A stretch of DNA of 64,000 nucleotides, from NCBI GenBank assembly GCA_947624195.1, contig CANQJH010000004.1:1-64000 (forward strand). The letters are read 5' to 3'. The stretch is from an uncultured Clostridia bacterium (lineage in GTDB: Bacteria; Bacillota; Clostridia; TANB77; CAG-508). Shown here piece by piece: positions 17,661-27,927 of this stretch (its first letter is position 1; each line of letters opens with the position of its first letter). Made by a program: the position numbers and the translations under genes. The notes under the pieces are model-generated. The model ran no database searches. It worked only from the letters and a program-made list of their open reading frames with translations, and was not told the DNA's origin.

Positions 17661-20324
17661 TTATTTTGCATCATACCAACTTTTAGCGTCTGTTACTTCT
17701 ACTTTTAATGGTACTTCTAACTTAGTTGCATTTTCCATACTTTCTTTTAAAATCTTCTTTGCTTCTTCTTTTTGTTCTTCTTTAACCTCTAATATAAGTT
17801 CATCATGAACTTGTAAAACTATCTTAGCGTCTACTTTTGACTGTTCTAATTTTGAGTATACAGTATTCATCGCTATTTTCATTATATCGGCTGCTGTTCC
17901 CTGTATAGGTGTGTTCATTGCTGCTCTTTTCCCGAATTCTCTAACCATATAATTAGAAGACTTTAGCTCTGGAATATATCTTCTTCTTCCAAAAGATGTC
18001 TCAACATATCCAGTTTCTTTTGCTGATTTAGCAACATCTTCCATGTATTTTTTTATTCCGTCATATTTTTCTAAGTAGCTTTCAATATATTCTTTTGCTT
18101 CTTTTCTAGAAGTTCCTATTTGTTCTGCTAAGCCAAAATCTGTTATACCATATACTATACCAAAATTAACTGCTTTTGCCTTTCTTCTCTGCTCTTTTGT
18201 AACTTCTTCCATTGGCACATTAAATACTCTTGAAGCAACTTCTTTATGAATATCTTCATCATTTTTAAAAGCATTAATCATATTTTGGTCTTTGGCTATG
18301 TGTGATAGTACTCTTAATTCTATTTGTGAATAATCGGCATCAATATATACATATCCTTCTTGAGGCTTAAATGCCTTTTTTATGTTTCTGCCATATTCAT
18401 CTCTGCTTGGTATGTTTTGCAAATTTGGCTCTGTAGAGCTAATTCTGCCTGTTGCTGTAATTGTTTGATGAAAATATGAGTGTATTCTGCTTGTTGCTGG
18501 ATTTATATAAGGTACCATTCCTTCAACATATGTTGAGTTTAATTTAGAAAGAGTCCTATATTCTAATATCTTTTCAACAATTGGATGTGCCAACTTTATT
18601 TTTTCAAGAATTGCTACATCTGTGCTATAGCCTTTTTTGTTCTTTTTGGCTCCTGGAAGATTTAATTTTTCAAATAAAATATTTCCTAATTGTTGGGTAG
18701 AATTTATATTAAATTCTTCTCCTGCTAAATCATATATTTCATTTGTTAAGAAATTTATTTTTTCTTTTAAGTCTTTTCCAAAATTAATTAATTCTTGCTT
18801 ATCCACTAACATTCCGTTGTACTGTATTTCTCCAAGAACAGTGATAAGTGGTATCTCGATTTCATTGAATAGCTTTAGACTTCCTTCTTCTTCTAATTTT
18901 TTCTTAGTAACCTCATATAATTTTTTTATAGCAAAAACATATATTCCTATTTCATTTTTGTCTTCGCTTGCCTGTTCAAATAGGTTTATCTGTTTTTCTG
19001 GAATAATAGCATTTATATCTACATTTAAGTATTGAATAGCTATATCTGATAATTTATGTTTTACACTTGTTGGGTCTATATCATACCCTGCTACTTCTAT
19101 ATCGTATTTAATACTTTTTGTCCTTATGCCATTTTGTCTTAAAAGGACATAATCTTCACTTAAATTATATCCAATTTTATCAATATGCTCATTTTCAAAA
19201 ACTTCTTTCAATTCTTCTAGACTAGGATTTTTTACATAGCAAACTTTTTGTAGTTCATTATCATATATGCCTATACCAATAATATTTTTCTTAATGATTT
19301 TTTCTTCGTCGTCAGATTTTTCGGTTTCTAAATAATATATCATTTCATTTTTTATGTTGATGTCTTTAATGCTATTTTTATTAATTGTTTCTACCTTAAA
19401 TTCTTCAGTTGGCTCTTCTACAACTTCTGCATTTAAGTTAAATCTTTCCATAAATCTATTAAATTTGTAATATTTAAATAACCTAATAACTTCTTGCTTG
19501 TCCCATGGTTTTAATTTCAGATCTTCTAATTTAAAAGGTAATTTTGCTTTAGTATTAATTGTTCCTATCTCTCTTGATATTTCTGCTAAGTGTTTATTTT
19601 CTAATAATTTTTCTCTAAGTTTTGGTTTGAATTTTAGTCCTTTTTCATCTTTTTCCACTTCCTTATATAATTGAGATACAGTTTTATATTTTATTAAAAG
19701 TTCTGTTGCTGTTTTTGGGCCTACTCCCGGCACTCCAGGGATTTCATCTGAGCTATCTCCCATCAGTGCCTTAAGTTCGATTAAACCTTTTGGAGGCATG
19801 CCATATTCTTCTTGTATTTTTGCTTTGTTATATATTTCTGTTTCAGTTCTTCCCATTTTGGTTCGTGGAATTCTAATTATAATATTGTCATCTGCCAATT
19901 GAAATAAATCTCTATCTCCTGATAAAATGTAAGCTTGCAAATTATCACTAGCAAATTGCTTTGCACATGAGCCTAATATATCATCGCCCTCATAGTTGTC
20001 CATTTCTAAATAATTAATATTCATGCTTTTAAGAATCTCTTTTATTTCAGGCATTTGCTCGGCTAATTCATCAGGCATTTTGTGTCTGCTTTTTTTGTAT
20101 CCTTCATATTTTTCTTTTCTAGTATTAGCACCAGTTTTTGAATCAAATGCAACCAAAATATAATCTGGCTTAACTTCATCTAAATTTTTAAATAACACTG
20201 CCAAAAAGCCATATAATGCATTAGTATATTTTCCATTATCTGTTGTTAGCATTTTATTACTCATTATTCCATAAAAGGCTCTATTCATTATTGAGTTTCC
20301 ATCAATTAGTAATAATTTTTCCAT
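17661..20324 (-). CDS. polA: DNA polymerase I
   Basis: The 887-aa protein has an N-terminal 5'-3' exonuclease (FLIDGNSIMNRAFYGI; DNYEGDDILG; LMGDSSDEIPGVPGVGPKTA), a central 3'-5' exonuclease-like domain and the C-terminal family A polymerase. Polymerase motifs A (DADYSQIELRVLSH), B (RRKAKAVNFGIVYG) and C (VLQVHDELILEV) are intact. The central domain lacks the first acidic exonuclease motif (YYLETEK replaces the usual DxE), so proofreading is probably absent, as in many Gram-positive PolA proteins. It fills gaps and removes RNA primers. The gene follows the GtrII-like membrane protein on the same strand with 27 bp between them. Confidence 0.97.
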   Translation of the reverse strand: MEKLLLIDGNSIMNRAFYGIMSNKMLTTDNGKYTNALYGFLAVLFKNLDEVKPDYILVAFDSKTGANTRKEKYEGYKKSRHKMPDELAEQMPEIKEILKSMNINYLEMDNYEGDDILGSCAKQFASDNLQAYILSGDRDLFQLADDNIIIRIPRTKMGRTETEIYNKAKIQEEYGMPPKGLIELKALMGDSSDEIPGVPGVGPKTATELLIKYKTVSQLYKEVEKDEKGLKFKPKLREKLLENKHLAEISREIGTINTKAKLPFKLEDLKLKPWDKQEVIRLFKYYKFNRFMERFNLNAEVVEEPTEEFKVETINKNSIKDINIKNEMIYYLETEKSDDEEKIIKKNIIGIGIYDNELQKVCYVKNPSLEELKEVFENEHIDKIGYNLSEDYVLLRQNGIRTKSIKYDIEVAGYDIDPTSVKHKLSDIAIQYLNVDINAIIPEKQINLFEQASEDKNEIGIYVFAIKKLYEVTKKKLEEEGSLKLFNEIEIPLITVLGEIQYNGMLVDKQELINFGKDLKEKINFLTNEIYDLAGEEFNINSTQQLGNILFEKLNLPGAKKNKKGYSTDVAILEKIKLAHPIVEKILEYRTLSKLNSTYVEGMVPYINPATSRIHSYFHQTITATGRISSTEPNLQNIPSRDEYGRNIKKAFKPQEGYVYIDADYSQIELRVLSHIAKDQNMINAFKNDEDIHKEVASRVFNVPMEEVTKEQRRKAKAVNFGIVYGITDFGLAEQIGTSRKEAKEYIESYLEKYDGIKKYMEDVAKSAKETGYVETSFGRRRYIPELKSSNYMVREFGKRAAMNTPIQGTAADIMKIAMNTVYSKLEQSKVDAKIVLQVHDELILEVKEEQKEEAKKILKESMENATKLEVPLKVEVTDAKSWYDAK

Positions 20325-20351
20325 AGATAAATTCCCTTTCTTTTTTATATA

Positions 20352-21782
20352 CTAATATACGCACAGATGTAATGTATCTCCATCAAAGATTAATTGTTCA
20401 CTAGAATATTCATCCCAATTTTTGGTTTGAAAATATTGTTGGTATTCTGTTTTATTTGCTTCAATTTCTAGGTTATCATTTAAATAATAATCCATTATAT
20501 GATTTCTTGCATAAACTGTGCAAAGTGCTTTTATAGTAAAACTATTATTTGGGAAATTGCAAAATGTCTGTTTTCGATTTCTATCATAATATATAGATAT
20601 CTTGTTTATTTTAATTCCATTTTCTTCTTCATAATTTCTCACATCTGTTACTATATTTTGAAGATATTCTTTTTCTAGTTTATTAGAAATGTTTATCATC
20701 ACTCCATTGCTTATATAATCAAAACCATTTACTACAAAAATAGCGATGGTTATTAATGCAATAATTATTTTATTGTTTAATCTTTTTCCTAGCATAATTA
20801 CTGATATGCCAATAATTGATCCTACCGCTGGAATGGTTCTTGCTGCTAACCCCAATGTCATTTCTTTAATAAACGTTGATGGAACTGAACAAGACAAAAT
20901 TGCTACTAAAACAACAAAAAGGTATTTTAACATATATTTGAAATCTTTTTTTATTAGTAAAATAAATGCGGATAATATCATTACAATAATTATAAAATAA
21001 TTTGGGTATAAGTTCCAGTTTCGTTCTAGTATAAAATTTGTAATAAATAAAAGGCTATATTTGCACCAAATACCTATATCTCTTCCGCTTGCATAACCTA
21101 ATACGTAGCTATATAATTTAATCATAACCAATGTTACCACAACTGCAATTATGCATGTTAAACACATCCAAGCTAATTGCTTTATTTTTTCTTTAAAAGT
21201 TTTATTTTCAAATACAATAAACAAAGTAGATATTGTTATGTAAACATTAATTATTCCTTGATAGCATAGTGCTGCTAGAGGCACCATTAAAATCGGCAAG
21301 AGCTTTTTGTTATCTACGATAAGCATTTTAGCTGATAGTACACAAAATAGCGTACCTAAGCAAATAATTCCACTTTCCACATATGCTAAATGCTCTATTG
21401 ATAATGGATTAAAGATTATTAAATATGCCCCAATAAGCATTATGCATTTATTAAATATATCTTTTTCCTCTTTTGTAAATACTTTGTATATAACATAAAC
21501 TGAAGAAGATAAGCAAACAATAGAGAATATTCCCATAAAAACAGCTACCACTTTCAAAGGAATATTTAATAAATAACTGAAGTATAGTACTAATGCAGAT
21601 ATAATTCTACTTTCTTCAAAATATTTTAAGCAATTATATCCTTTTTCAACTAGCATTACATATGTATCTGGAACTGTATGAAATTTCAAAAAATTGAAAC
21701 ATAAAATAATACTAAATATTAATATTATTGAATAAATTAATAAGTTTTCCTTTTTTATTTTTTCTCTTTTTATCAATTTCAT
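20352..21782 (-). CDS. Polytopic membrane protein, GtrII/GT-C-like
   Basis: This 476-aa protein has about 11 predicted membrane helices, starting with residues 15-33. A short loop after the first helix (HTVPDTYVMLVEKGYNCLKYFEESRIISA) resembles the acidic and R-x2-SA region of GtrII-type glucosyltransferases. The C-terminal 90 residues are soluble. No catalytic motif can be named with certainty. It is separated by 18 bp from the large adhesin gene upstream, so a role in modifying a surface polymer or that adhesin is conceivable but unproven. A weak GGGGAA precedes the ATG. Confidence 0.55.
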   Translation of the reverse strand: MKLIKREKIKKENLLIYSIILIFSIILCFNFLKFHTVPDTYVMLVEKGYNCLKYFEESRIISALVLYFSYLLNIPLKVVAVFMGIFSIVCLSSSVYVIYKVFTKEEKDIFNKCIMLIGAYLIIFNPLSIEHLAYVESGIICLGTLFCVLSAKMLIVDNKKLLPILMVPLAALCYQGIINVYITISTLFIVFENKTFKEKIKQLAWMCLTCIIAVVVTLVMIKLYSYVLGYASGRDIGIWCKYSLLFITNFILERNWNLYPNYFIIIVMILSAFILLIKKDFKYMLKYLFVVLVAILSCSVPSTFIKEMTLGLAARTIPAVGSIIGISVIMLGKRLNNKIIIALITIAIFVVNGFDYISNGVMINISNKLEKEYLQNIVTDVRNYEEENGIKINKISIYYDRNRKQTFCNFPNNSFTIKALCTVYARNHIMDYYLNDNLEIEANKTEYQQYFQTKNWDEYSSEQLIFDGDTLHLCVY

Positions 21783-21800
21783 AAGTTCCCCTATCGTAAT

Positions 21801-24800
21801 CTATACTACATACTTTTTAATAACAAATGCTCCTGCACCTATTATGAATATTGTTCCTGCAATTAAAGCTATATATGTTGGTGATAATCCCGTTACTATT
21901 GTTAGTATTACTGGTGCATCATCTATATCATCCTCTTGTGGCTTCTTATTGTTTGGTGTTGAGTCTATATCTGGTGAATCACTTGGGTTATCATCTTCAC
22001 TTATTTCGGCTACGTTTGTTTTTAAGTTCAAGTTATCTTCGCCATTTATCCATGTTAACACTACTTCTACTGTTGCTGATTCTCCTGGTTGTAATAATGT
22101 GTCTTTTAATTGGTCTGTTACTATTTTGTTATCTTCTTCTCTCCACTTTGGATTGTCTGCTTGGTTGAACATTAGTCCATCTGGTATATAATCTGATATC
22201 TCTGTTGCGTATCCCTCTATCTCTCCCTCGTTTGTTATTCTTATTTGATATCTAAATTTTACTATTGTGTTTTCTATTCTCTTTTTATTTAATTCAACCT
22301 TTACTGCTGGCTCTGGATCTTGCTCTGCATAATGTCCTGTGTCCATTTCTTTTTGTACACCATCTTCGATAAGGATTACTTGGCTTACCCATTTTCTTAA
22401 TGCTAAATCAAAGTATTTTACATATACATGTTCTACATCTTGATCATCATCTTCTTCTTGCCAATCATCTGGTGTAGAATCTATATCCTCTACTGGTTTG
22501 CCATTTTCATCTGTATCGTCACTTATCTCCGCATGGTTTGTCAATATTCTGTCAGATGTGTTTGGCTCTGTTACTAAAAATGCTATTTGTACATCTTTGT
22601 AATCTGGTCCATCCATTGTTTCTGCATCATATGCTTTTAACAAGAACTCGCCTGGTTCGCTTTCATTATCTTTTGATAGATAATTTGTGCGTATACTTAC
22701 TGCCTTACTTACATCTGTTGTTATATTGCCAGCTTCATCATACATTACCCAACCGTATTTCTCATTTATCTCATTGTCTGGAATATACTGCAATCCATCT
22801 GGTATATCATCTTTTATTTCAGATGCATAACCTGATTTGGTTCCCTCATTGTATATCCTAATTGTATAAATTACTATATCATTGTTTGCTACTCTTACTG
22901 GGTCTTTTGTATGCTTGTATTCCATATCTGTTATTTCTTTTCCATCTACTACAGTGCCATATTTTGAAGCATCTACTTGTGGTATTCTTGAATCGATCGC
23001 ATCATCATTTACACCAGTTATAAATTTTCTTAATGCTAAATCAAACCTTTCAACAAATAATTTTTCAAAGTCATCGTCATCTTCTTGTCCCTCATAATAG
23101 TAGTCTTTTTGAGATAAATCATCATCATTGCTGTTCTTACCCTTATAATCTGGTAATTTGTCATCAGTTGGCAATTTGGCTTTTTCTTCATTATCCCTAT
23201 CTGGAATATCATATTCATTCTTGCTTTGTGTTATTTCTGCTATATTAGTCAATCTCTTCAATGATGGAGCAGTTGGTCTTACTCTACATCTAACTTTTAT
23301 ATCTCTATAATCTAAAGTACCTTCACCACTAAATCCTTTTAATAAATTTCCTGTTCCATCTCTACTTTGAGATAGATAGTTTGTTTTTATTGTTCTTCCA
23401 GTTGAATCCGAATTATCGACACTCCATAAATATTGCTTGTTTATTGGATCATTTGGTAAAAACTCTAACTCTGGTGGTAAATGGTCTGTTATTTCTTCTG
23501 CATATCCATCGACTCTTGCTTCATTATATACTCTAATTGTGTATGTTATTATATCATTTACAGATACACTAATTGGTTCTTTGGTATGCTTGTAGTTTGC
23601 CGTCGTTTTTCCATTTAATAGTGGACTTGTATCGACCACTGGAGCTCTATCGTATACATCACCTATTTTTAGTTCAGTATCATTTATAGCTGTTATAAAC
23701 TTTCTCAAAGCTAAGTCGAAAAATGTTCCCGGTAAAACTAAATCTTCATAGTCATCATCATCTTCATAGCCTTTACCTTGTTCTGCTGTGCTAGGTCCAT
23801 AGTTATTTTTATGATCACCTATGTTGTCTGGTTCTGAGTCCCTATCAGAAACATTGTCATTGTTAGAATCGTCCGTAATTTCTGCGACATTTTTTAACTT
23901 TGTATCAGTTGTTTGTGGATTTGCAACTACTTTACACTCTACTTGAACATCTTTATAAGATATTGTATATGTGCCACTTGTTGGATTTTTATTAAATGCC
24001 TTTATTAAATTGCCACTAGCATCTTTTTGCTTTGATAAATATTTTGTTCTAATTATTTGGCTATTATTGCTATCTTCTTCCCATTCATATGTCGTATTTA
24101 TCTGGCTTTGACTTTTAGGCACTAATTGCAAACCATCAGGTAAATAGTCTGTTATCTCTTCTGCATATCCATCTATGTCACCTTCATTGTATATTCTAAT
24201 TGTATAAACTACATTATCTCCTGTATTTACAGATAATACATTTTTATTATGATTTTTATGTGCTGTAGTTCCATCAAATGCTGCGGAGCTTCCTTCTGCT
24301 AATGCTTTTAAACTATCTTGTGTGATATCTGGTGCTCTTGATGGAGTAACATTTTTGCCTGCTATTTGAGTAATAAATTTTCTTAATGCTAAGTCAAATC
24401 TTTCAACAAATACTTTTTCAAAGTCATCATCATCTTCCTGACCCTCATAGTAGTAATTTTTTTGAGATAAGTCATCATCATTGCCGTCATTACCCTTATA
24501 ATTTGGTAAGTTTGCATCAGATGGTAAATTTGCCGTTGCTTTATTGTCTCTATCTGGAATGTTGTATTCATTTTTACTTTGTGTTATTTCTGCTATATTA
24601 GTAAACTTCTTTAATGATGGAGCAGTTGGTCTTACTCTACATCTAACTTTTATATCTTTATAAGCTAAAGTTCCACTACCTTTAAATCCTTTTAATAAAT
24701 TTCCTGTTCCACCGTTACTTTGAGATAAATAGTTTGTTTTTATGGTTCTTCCGGTTGAATCTGAATTATCAACAGTCCATAAATATTGTCTGTTTACTGA

Positions 24801-27794
24801 GTCTTGTGGTAAAAATTCTAATTCAGGTGGTAAATGGTCTGTTATCTCTTCTGCATATCCATCAATTTCTGCTTCGTTGTATACTCTAATTGTATATGTT
24901 ACAACATCATTTACGCTAAGTTTAACTGGTTCTTTGGTATGAAAATAATTGGCTGTTGTTTTTCCTTGAAGAAGTGGACTTGTATCAACTACTGGAGCTC
25001 TGTCGTATACATCACCTGTTTTTAGTTCAGTATCATTTACTGCTGTTATAAACTTTCTTAATGATAAATCAAATGGTTTAACAGTATTTGTGATTGTATA
25101 TCCACTTTCTGCATTTCCTGTCATAGATGAAGTATAGTTACTTGGTACTTCTATTTCTTTTACTGAATAATTAATTAAACGCTTTACTGCTTCATATTTA
25201 TCTAATCCAGTAAAGTCTACGCTCCATCCATTACTAGCATTTAGTTCTAATGTTTTTTTAGGTTCAAATGACTGCCCATCTTTTAATAATTCTACTGTAA
25301 TTGATGTTGGTTTTTTTACACCTTGTGCACCTGCGTCATTCCAAACTTTATGAACTGGAACATGTGTTTTTTCAGGTGTGTAACTATTTGTAATTGTATA
25401 CCCGTCTTCTGCATTTCCTGATATTGATACTTTATAGCCTGATGGTGTATTGGTTTCTTGTACTGTATATGAGATTAAATTATCCTTAGATTCATATTTA
25501 TCTAAGTTTGTAAAGTCTCCGCTCCATCCATTACCACTATTTAGTACTAATGTTTTTTTAGGTTCGAATGACTGTCCGTTTTTTAATAATTCTACTGTTA
25601 CTGAATCTGTCCTTTTTCCATCTTGATTATTTGCATCTGACCATTCTTTATGAACTGGAACATGCGTTTTTTCAGGTGTGTGACTATTTGTAATTGTATA
25701 TCCAGTTTCTGCATTTCCTGATGTTGATACTGTATAGCCTGATGGTGTACTAGTTTCTTGTACTGTATATGAGATTAAACTATTTCCCGAGTCATATTTG
25801 TCCAAATCGCTAAATTTACCGCTCCATCCGTTATTATTATTTAATTCTACTGTCTTTTTAGGTTGAAACGATTGTCCATTTTTTAGTAATTCTACTGTTA
25901 CTGAATCTGGCCTTGTTCCATCTTGATTGTTTGCATCTGACCATACTTTATGAACTGAAACCTGTGTTTTTTCAGGTGTAAATTTATTTGTTATAGTAAA
26001 GCCATCAGCCGCACTTCCTGTTACTGTAGATGTATAGCCATCTGGTACGTTTGTTTCTTTTATTGTATATACAATTAACTGCCCTACATTTTTGTATTTA
26101 TCTAATCCAGTAAATTCACCACTCCAGTTATTACTTTCTCGTAATTCTAACGTTTTTTGCGGTGAAAAAGATTCTCCATCTTTTAATAATTCTACTGTTA
26201 TAGAGTCAGGTTTTGTTGCTCCTGGAGCTCCATCATTTTGCCAAACTTTATTAACTCTTACTTGAGTTTTTTCAGGCGTATAACTATTTGTTATAGTAAA
26301 TTCCGTACTTGCACTTCCAGATACTGCTGCGGTATATCCAGCAGGAGTATTTGTTTCTTTTACTGTATACGCAATTACACTTCCATTTTCATATTTAGCT
26401 AAATTACTAAATGTATATGCCCAATCATTTGCAGCATTTAATGTTGCTGTATTTCCAGTAGGAGAACCATTTTTTACCAATTCTACTGTTATTGATGATG
26501 TTCTTTTGTTATCTTGATTGTTTGCATCTGACCATACTTTTTTAACTTTTATGCTGGTGGTTTGTGGTTGTATAGTTTGTGTATCTTGAGCACTTAGACT
26601 TTTAGAATTTGTATCAATAACTACAACTGGCTGTTGAGTTTGAGTTGTATTAGCATTAGTTGTCCAATAAGTTAATGTTCTTTCATTTGTATTTGCAGAA
26701 ACTTCAATTTTTATGCTTCCAGAAGTTCCAGATGGTAATTGTAGATAAAAATTATTTCCAATTGTAGATTCTATTTTATCTTTAGTTGTACTTCCTGTAT
26801 ATTCAGAACCATTTTCTTTTACTATTTTTAGGTTGCTTGCATTAGTTATTTCGCTTGATCCGTTGTATATTCTCGCATTAAAGTTGCTATAATTTGTTGC
26901 TTCTAGTTTATATGGTCCAATTCTTACATACGTATCAGTATATGCTACTGTTGCATTTTTTGTAAAAACAAATTTTGATCCAGCTTGCTCATAATTATAT
27001 CTAGTTTGGTTATCTGGTTCAGTAATTAGATAATCATATAGCGCTCTAAGTGGATTTTCCATTTCTCTACTAAAATATTTACTTTCAATTGAAGTTCCAG
27101 TTTCTCCATTACTGTTAGCTACATATATTGTTAGATTCTGTGATGGCTTTTTTCCACCAGTTATATACCAAATTGCAGTTTGTTGTATGGCTTCTATAAT
27201 ATCCTTAAAATACTCTTCTGCCTTATTATTATCACTTAAGCTATTTGCTTCCTTTATTGCATCTATAATCTCAGATTTAGTATAATCAGCTTCTGCTTTT
27301 GTTAATAATTCATTAACCGAATTTTCATTCTCTGGTATACATATATTATCTAATAACCACATTAATTTGTTGTAATTAGTGTTAGTTGGTAAAACTTTAT
27401 TAAAAGTATCACCTATGCTAGAATAGTTTCTCATATTAAAGTAGTTACTATAAGTTACAGCTGTTGAAACAGAGCTTGAACCATCTCCTGTTCCAAACCC
27501 TAAATTATTTTTCAAACAATAAATTACTTCATTTTCCGTTCCGTTTTTCTGTGTTGCACTACTTCCCGTTCCATTTACTTCAATAATTTTAATAATTGGG
27601 ATTTTATTGTTTTCACTACTTTGACCTGAAGTATAAAATCCACTTGGTCTACCATTTCTGCTACTTTGTCCAGATTTTAGGTATAAACTTAAATATTTGG
27701 TTCCCGTGGTTCCATAACTGTTGATATTCATAAACGCTAATGTCATCAAAATTGTGAAAACACTTATAAGTAAACACCTAGTTATTTTTTTCAT
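21801..27794 (-). CDS. Giant modular surface protein: thioester domain, Cna_B repeats, FDLALRKF repeats, C-terminal anchor helix
   Basis: The 1997-aa protein starts with a signal peptide (residues 1-28). An N-terminal domain has VIYCLKNNLGFGTG and AIQQTAIWYITGG, matching the Cys...Gln internal thioester (TQXA) adhesin domain. Five Cna_B-type domains follow (about residues 412-905), each with xVKKVW-, VELLKNG- and YTIKETN-like strands. Then come five modules that begin FDLALRKF (near 908, 1133, 1358, 1584, 1795), with TYTIRVYNE, GYAEEITDHLP and NIAEITQ; these resemble DUF11-type beta-sandwiches. The C-terminus is a hydrophobic helix plus KKYVV, but there is no LPxTG; PVILTIVTG precedes the helix. 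It is probably an extended covalent adhesin with isopeptide-stabilised stalk. SD GAGGA. Confidence 0.85.
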   Translation of the reverse strand: MKKITRCLLISVFTILMTLAFMNINSYGTTGTKYLSLYLKSGQSSRNGRPSGFYTSGQSSENNKIPIIKIIEVNGTGSSATQKNGTENEVIYCLKNNLGFGTGDGSSSVSTAVTYSNYFNMRNYSSIGDTFNKVLPTNTNYNKLMWLLDNICIPENENSVNELLTKAEADYTKSEIIDAIKEANSLSDNNKAEEYFKDIIEAIQQTAIWYITGGKKPSQNLTIYVANSNGETGTSIESKYFSREMENPLRALYDYLITEPDNQTRYNYEQAGSKFVFTKNATVAYTDTYVRIGPYKLEATNYSNFNARIYNGSSEITNASNLKIVKENGSEYTGSTTKDKIESTIGNNFYLQLPSGTSGSIKIEVSANTNERTLTYWTTNANTTQTQQPVVVIDTNSKSLSAQDTQTIQPQTTSIKVKKVWSDANNQDNKRTSSITVELVKNGSPTGNTATLNAANDWAYTFSNLAKYENGSVIAYTVKETNTPAGYTAAVSGSASTEFTITNSYTPEKTQVRVNKVWQNDGAPGATKPDSITVELLKDGESFSPQKTLELRESNNWSGEFTGLDKYKNVGQLIVYTIKETNVPDGYTSTVTGSAADGFTITNKFTPEKTQVSVHKVWSDANNQDGTRPDSVTVELLKNGQSFQPKKTVELNNNNGWSGKFSDLDKYDSGNSLISYTVQETSTPSGYTVSTSGNAETGYTITNSHTPEKTHVPVHKEWSDANNQDGKRTDSVTVELLKNGQSFEPKKTLVLNSGNGWSGDFTNLDKYESKDNLISYTVQETNTPSGYKVSISGNAEDGYTITNSYTPEKTHVPVHKVWNDAGAQGVKKPTSITVELLKDGQSFEPKKTLELNASNGWSVDFTGLDKYEAVKRLINYSVKEIEVPSNYTSSMTGNAESGYTITNTVKPFDLSLRKFITAVNDTELKTGDVYDRAPVVDTSPLLQGKTTANYFHTKEPVKLSVNDVVTYTIRVYNEAEIDGYAEEITDHLPPELEFLPQDSVNRQYLWTVDNSDSTGRTIKTNYLSQSNGGTGNLLKGFKGSGTLAYKDIKVRCRVRPTAPSLKKFTNIAEITQSKNEYNIPDRDNKATANLPSDANLPNYKGNDGNDDDLSQKNYYYEGQEDDDDFEKVFVERFDLALRKFITQIAGKNVTPSRAPDITQDSLKALAEGSSAAFDGTTAHKNHNKNVLSVNTGDNVVYTIRIYNEGDIDGYAEEITDYLPDGLQLVPKSQSQINTTYEWEEDSNNSQIIRTKYLSKQKDASGNLIKAFNKNPTSGTYTISYKDVQVECKVVANPQTTDTKLKNVAEITDDSNNDNVSDRDSEPDNIGDHKNNYGPSTAEQGKGYEDDDDYEDLVLPGTFFDLALRKFITAINDTELKIGDVYDRAPVVDTSPLLNGKTTANYKHTKEPISVSVNDIITYTIRVYNEARVDGYAEEITDHLPPELEFLPNDPINKQYLWSVDNSDSTGRTIKTNYLSQSRDGTGNLLKGFSGEGTLDYRDIKVRCRVRPTAPSLKRLTNIAEITQSKNEYDIPDRDNEEKAKLPTDDKLPDYKGKNSNDDDLSQKDYYYEGQEDDDDFEKLFVERFDLALRKFITGVNDDAIDSRIPQVDASKYGTVVDGKEITDMEYKHTKDPVRVANNDIVIYTIRIYNEGTKSGYASEIKDDIPDGLQYIPDNEINEKYGWVMYDEAGNITTDVSKAVSIRTNYLSKDNESEPGEFLLKAYDAETMDGPDYKDVQIAFLVTEPNTSDRILTNHAEISDDTDENGKPVEDIDSTPDDWQEEDDDQDVEHVYVKYFDLALRKWVSQVILIEDGVQKEMDTGHYAEQDPEPAVKVELNKKRIENTIVKFRYQIRITNEGEIEGYATEISDYIPDGLMFNQADNPKWREEDNKIVTDQLKDTLLQPGESATVEVVLTWINGEDNLNLKTNVAEISEDDNPSDSPDIDSTPNNKKPQEDDIDDAPVILTIVTGLSPTYIALIAGTIFIIGAGAFVIKKYVV
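22413..25073 (-). repeat. Four tandem 630-680 bp modules within the adhesin gene (A-B-A-B order)
   Basis: Module starts (FDLALRKF codons) lie at about 25073, 24398, 23721 and 23045, with a fifth divergent one at 22412. Modules one and three are nearly identical in sequence, as are stretches of the acidic linkers that follow them, so the array looks like a 1352-bp unit duplicated in tandem. A separate set of five Cna_B repeats of about 300 bp lies at 25080-26560; its third and fourth copies are the most alike. Confidence 0.8.
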
Positions 27795-27927
27795 TTTATT
27801 TTTCCTCTTTATACTATTATTTATTTAAACTTTATCAATCTTATTTTATTACAAAAGAATATTTTTTACAACAATTTTATTGATTTTATTTTATCATTTT
27901 TTGTAAATTTTAGTTTTTTGTTGAATG

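Noticed and set aside
22538-25025. Several ORFs on the plus strand and in other minus frames within the adhesin gene
   Set aside because: They recur in each repeat copy as shadows of the real frame, with Leu/His-rich low-complexity products and no SD.
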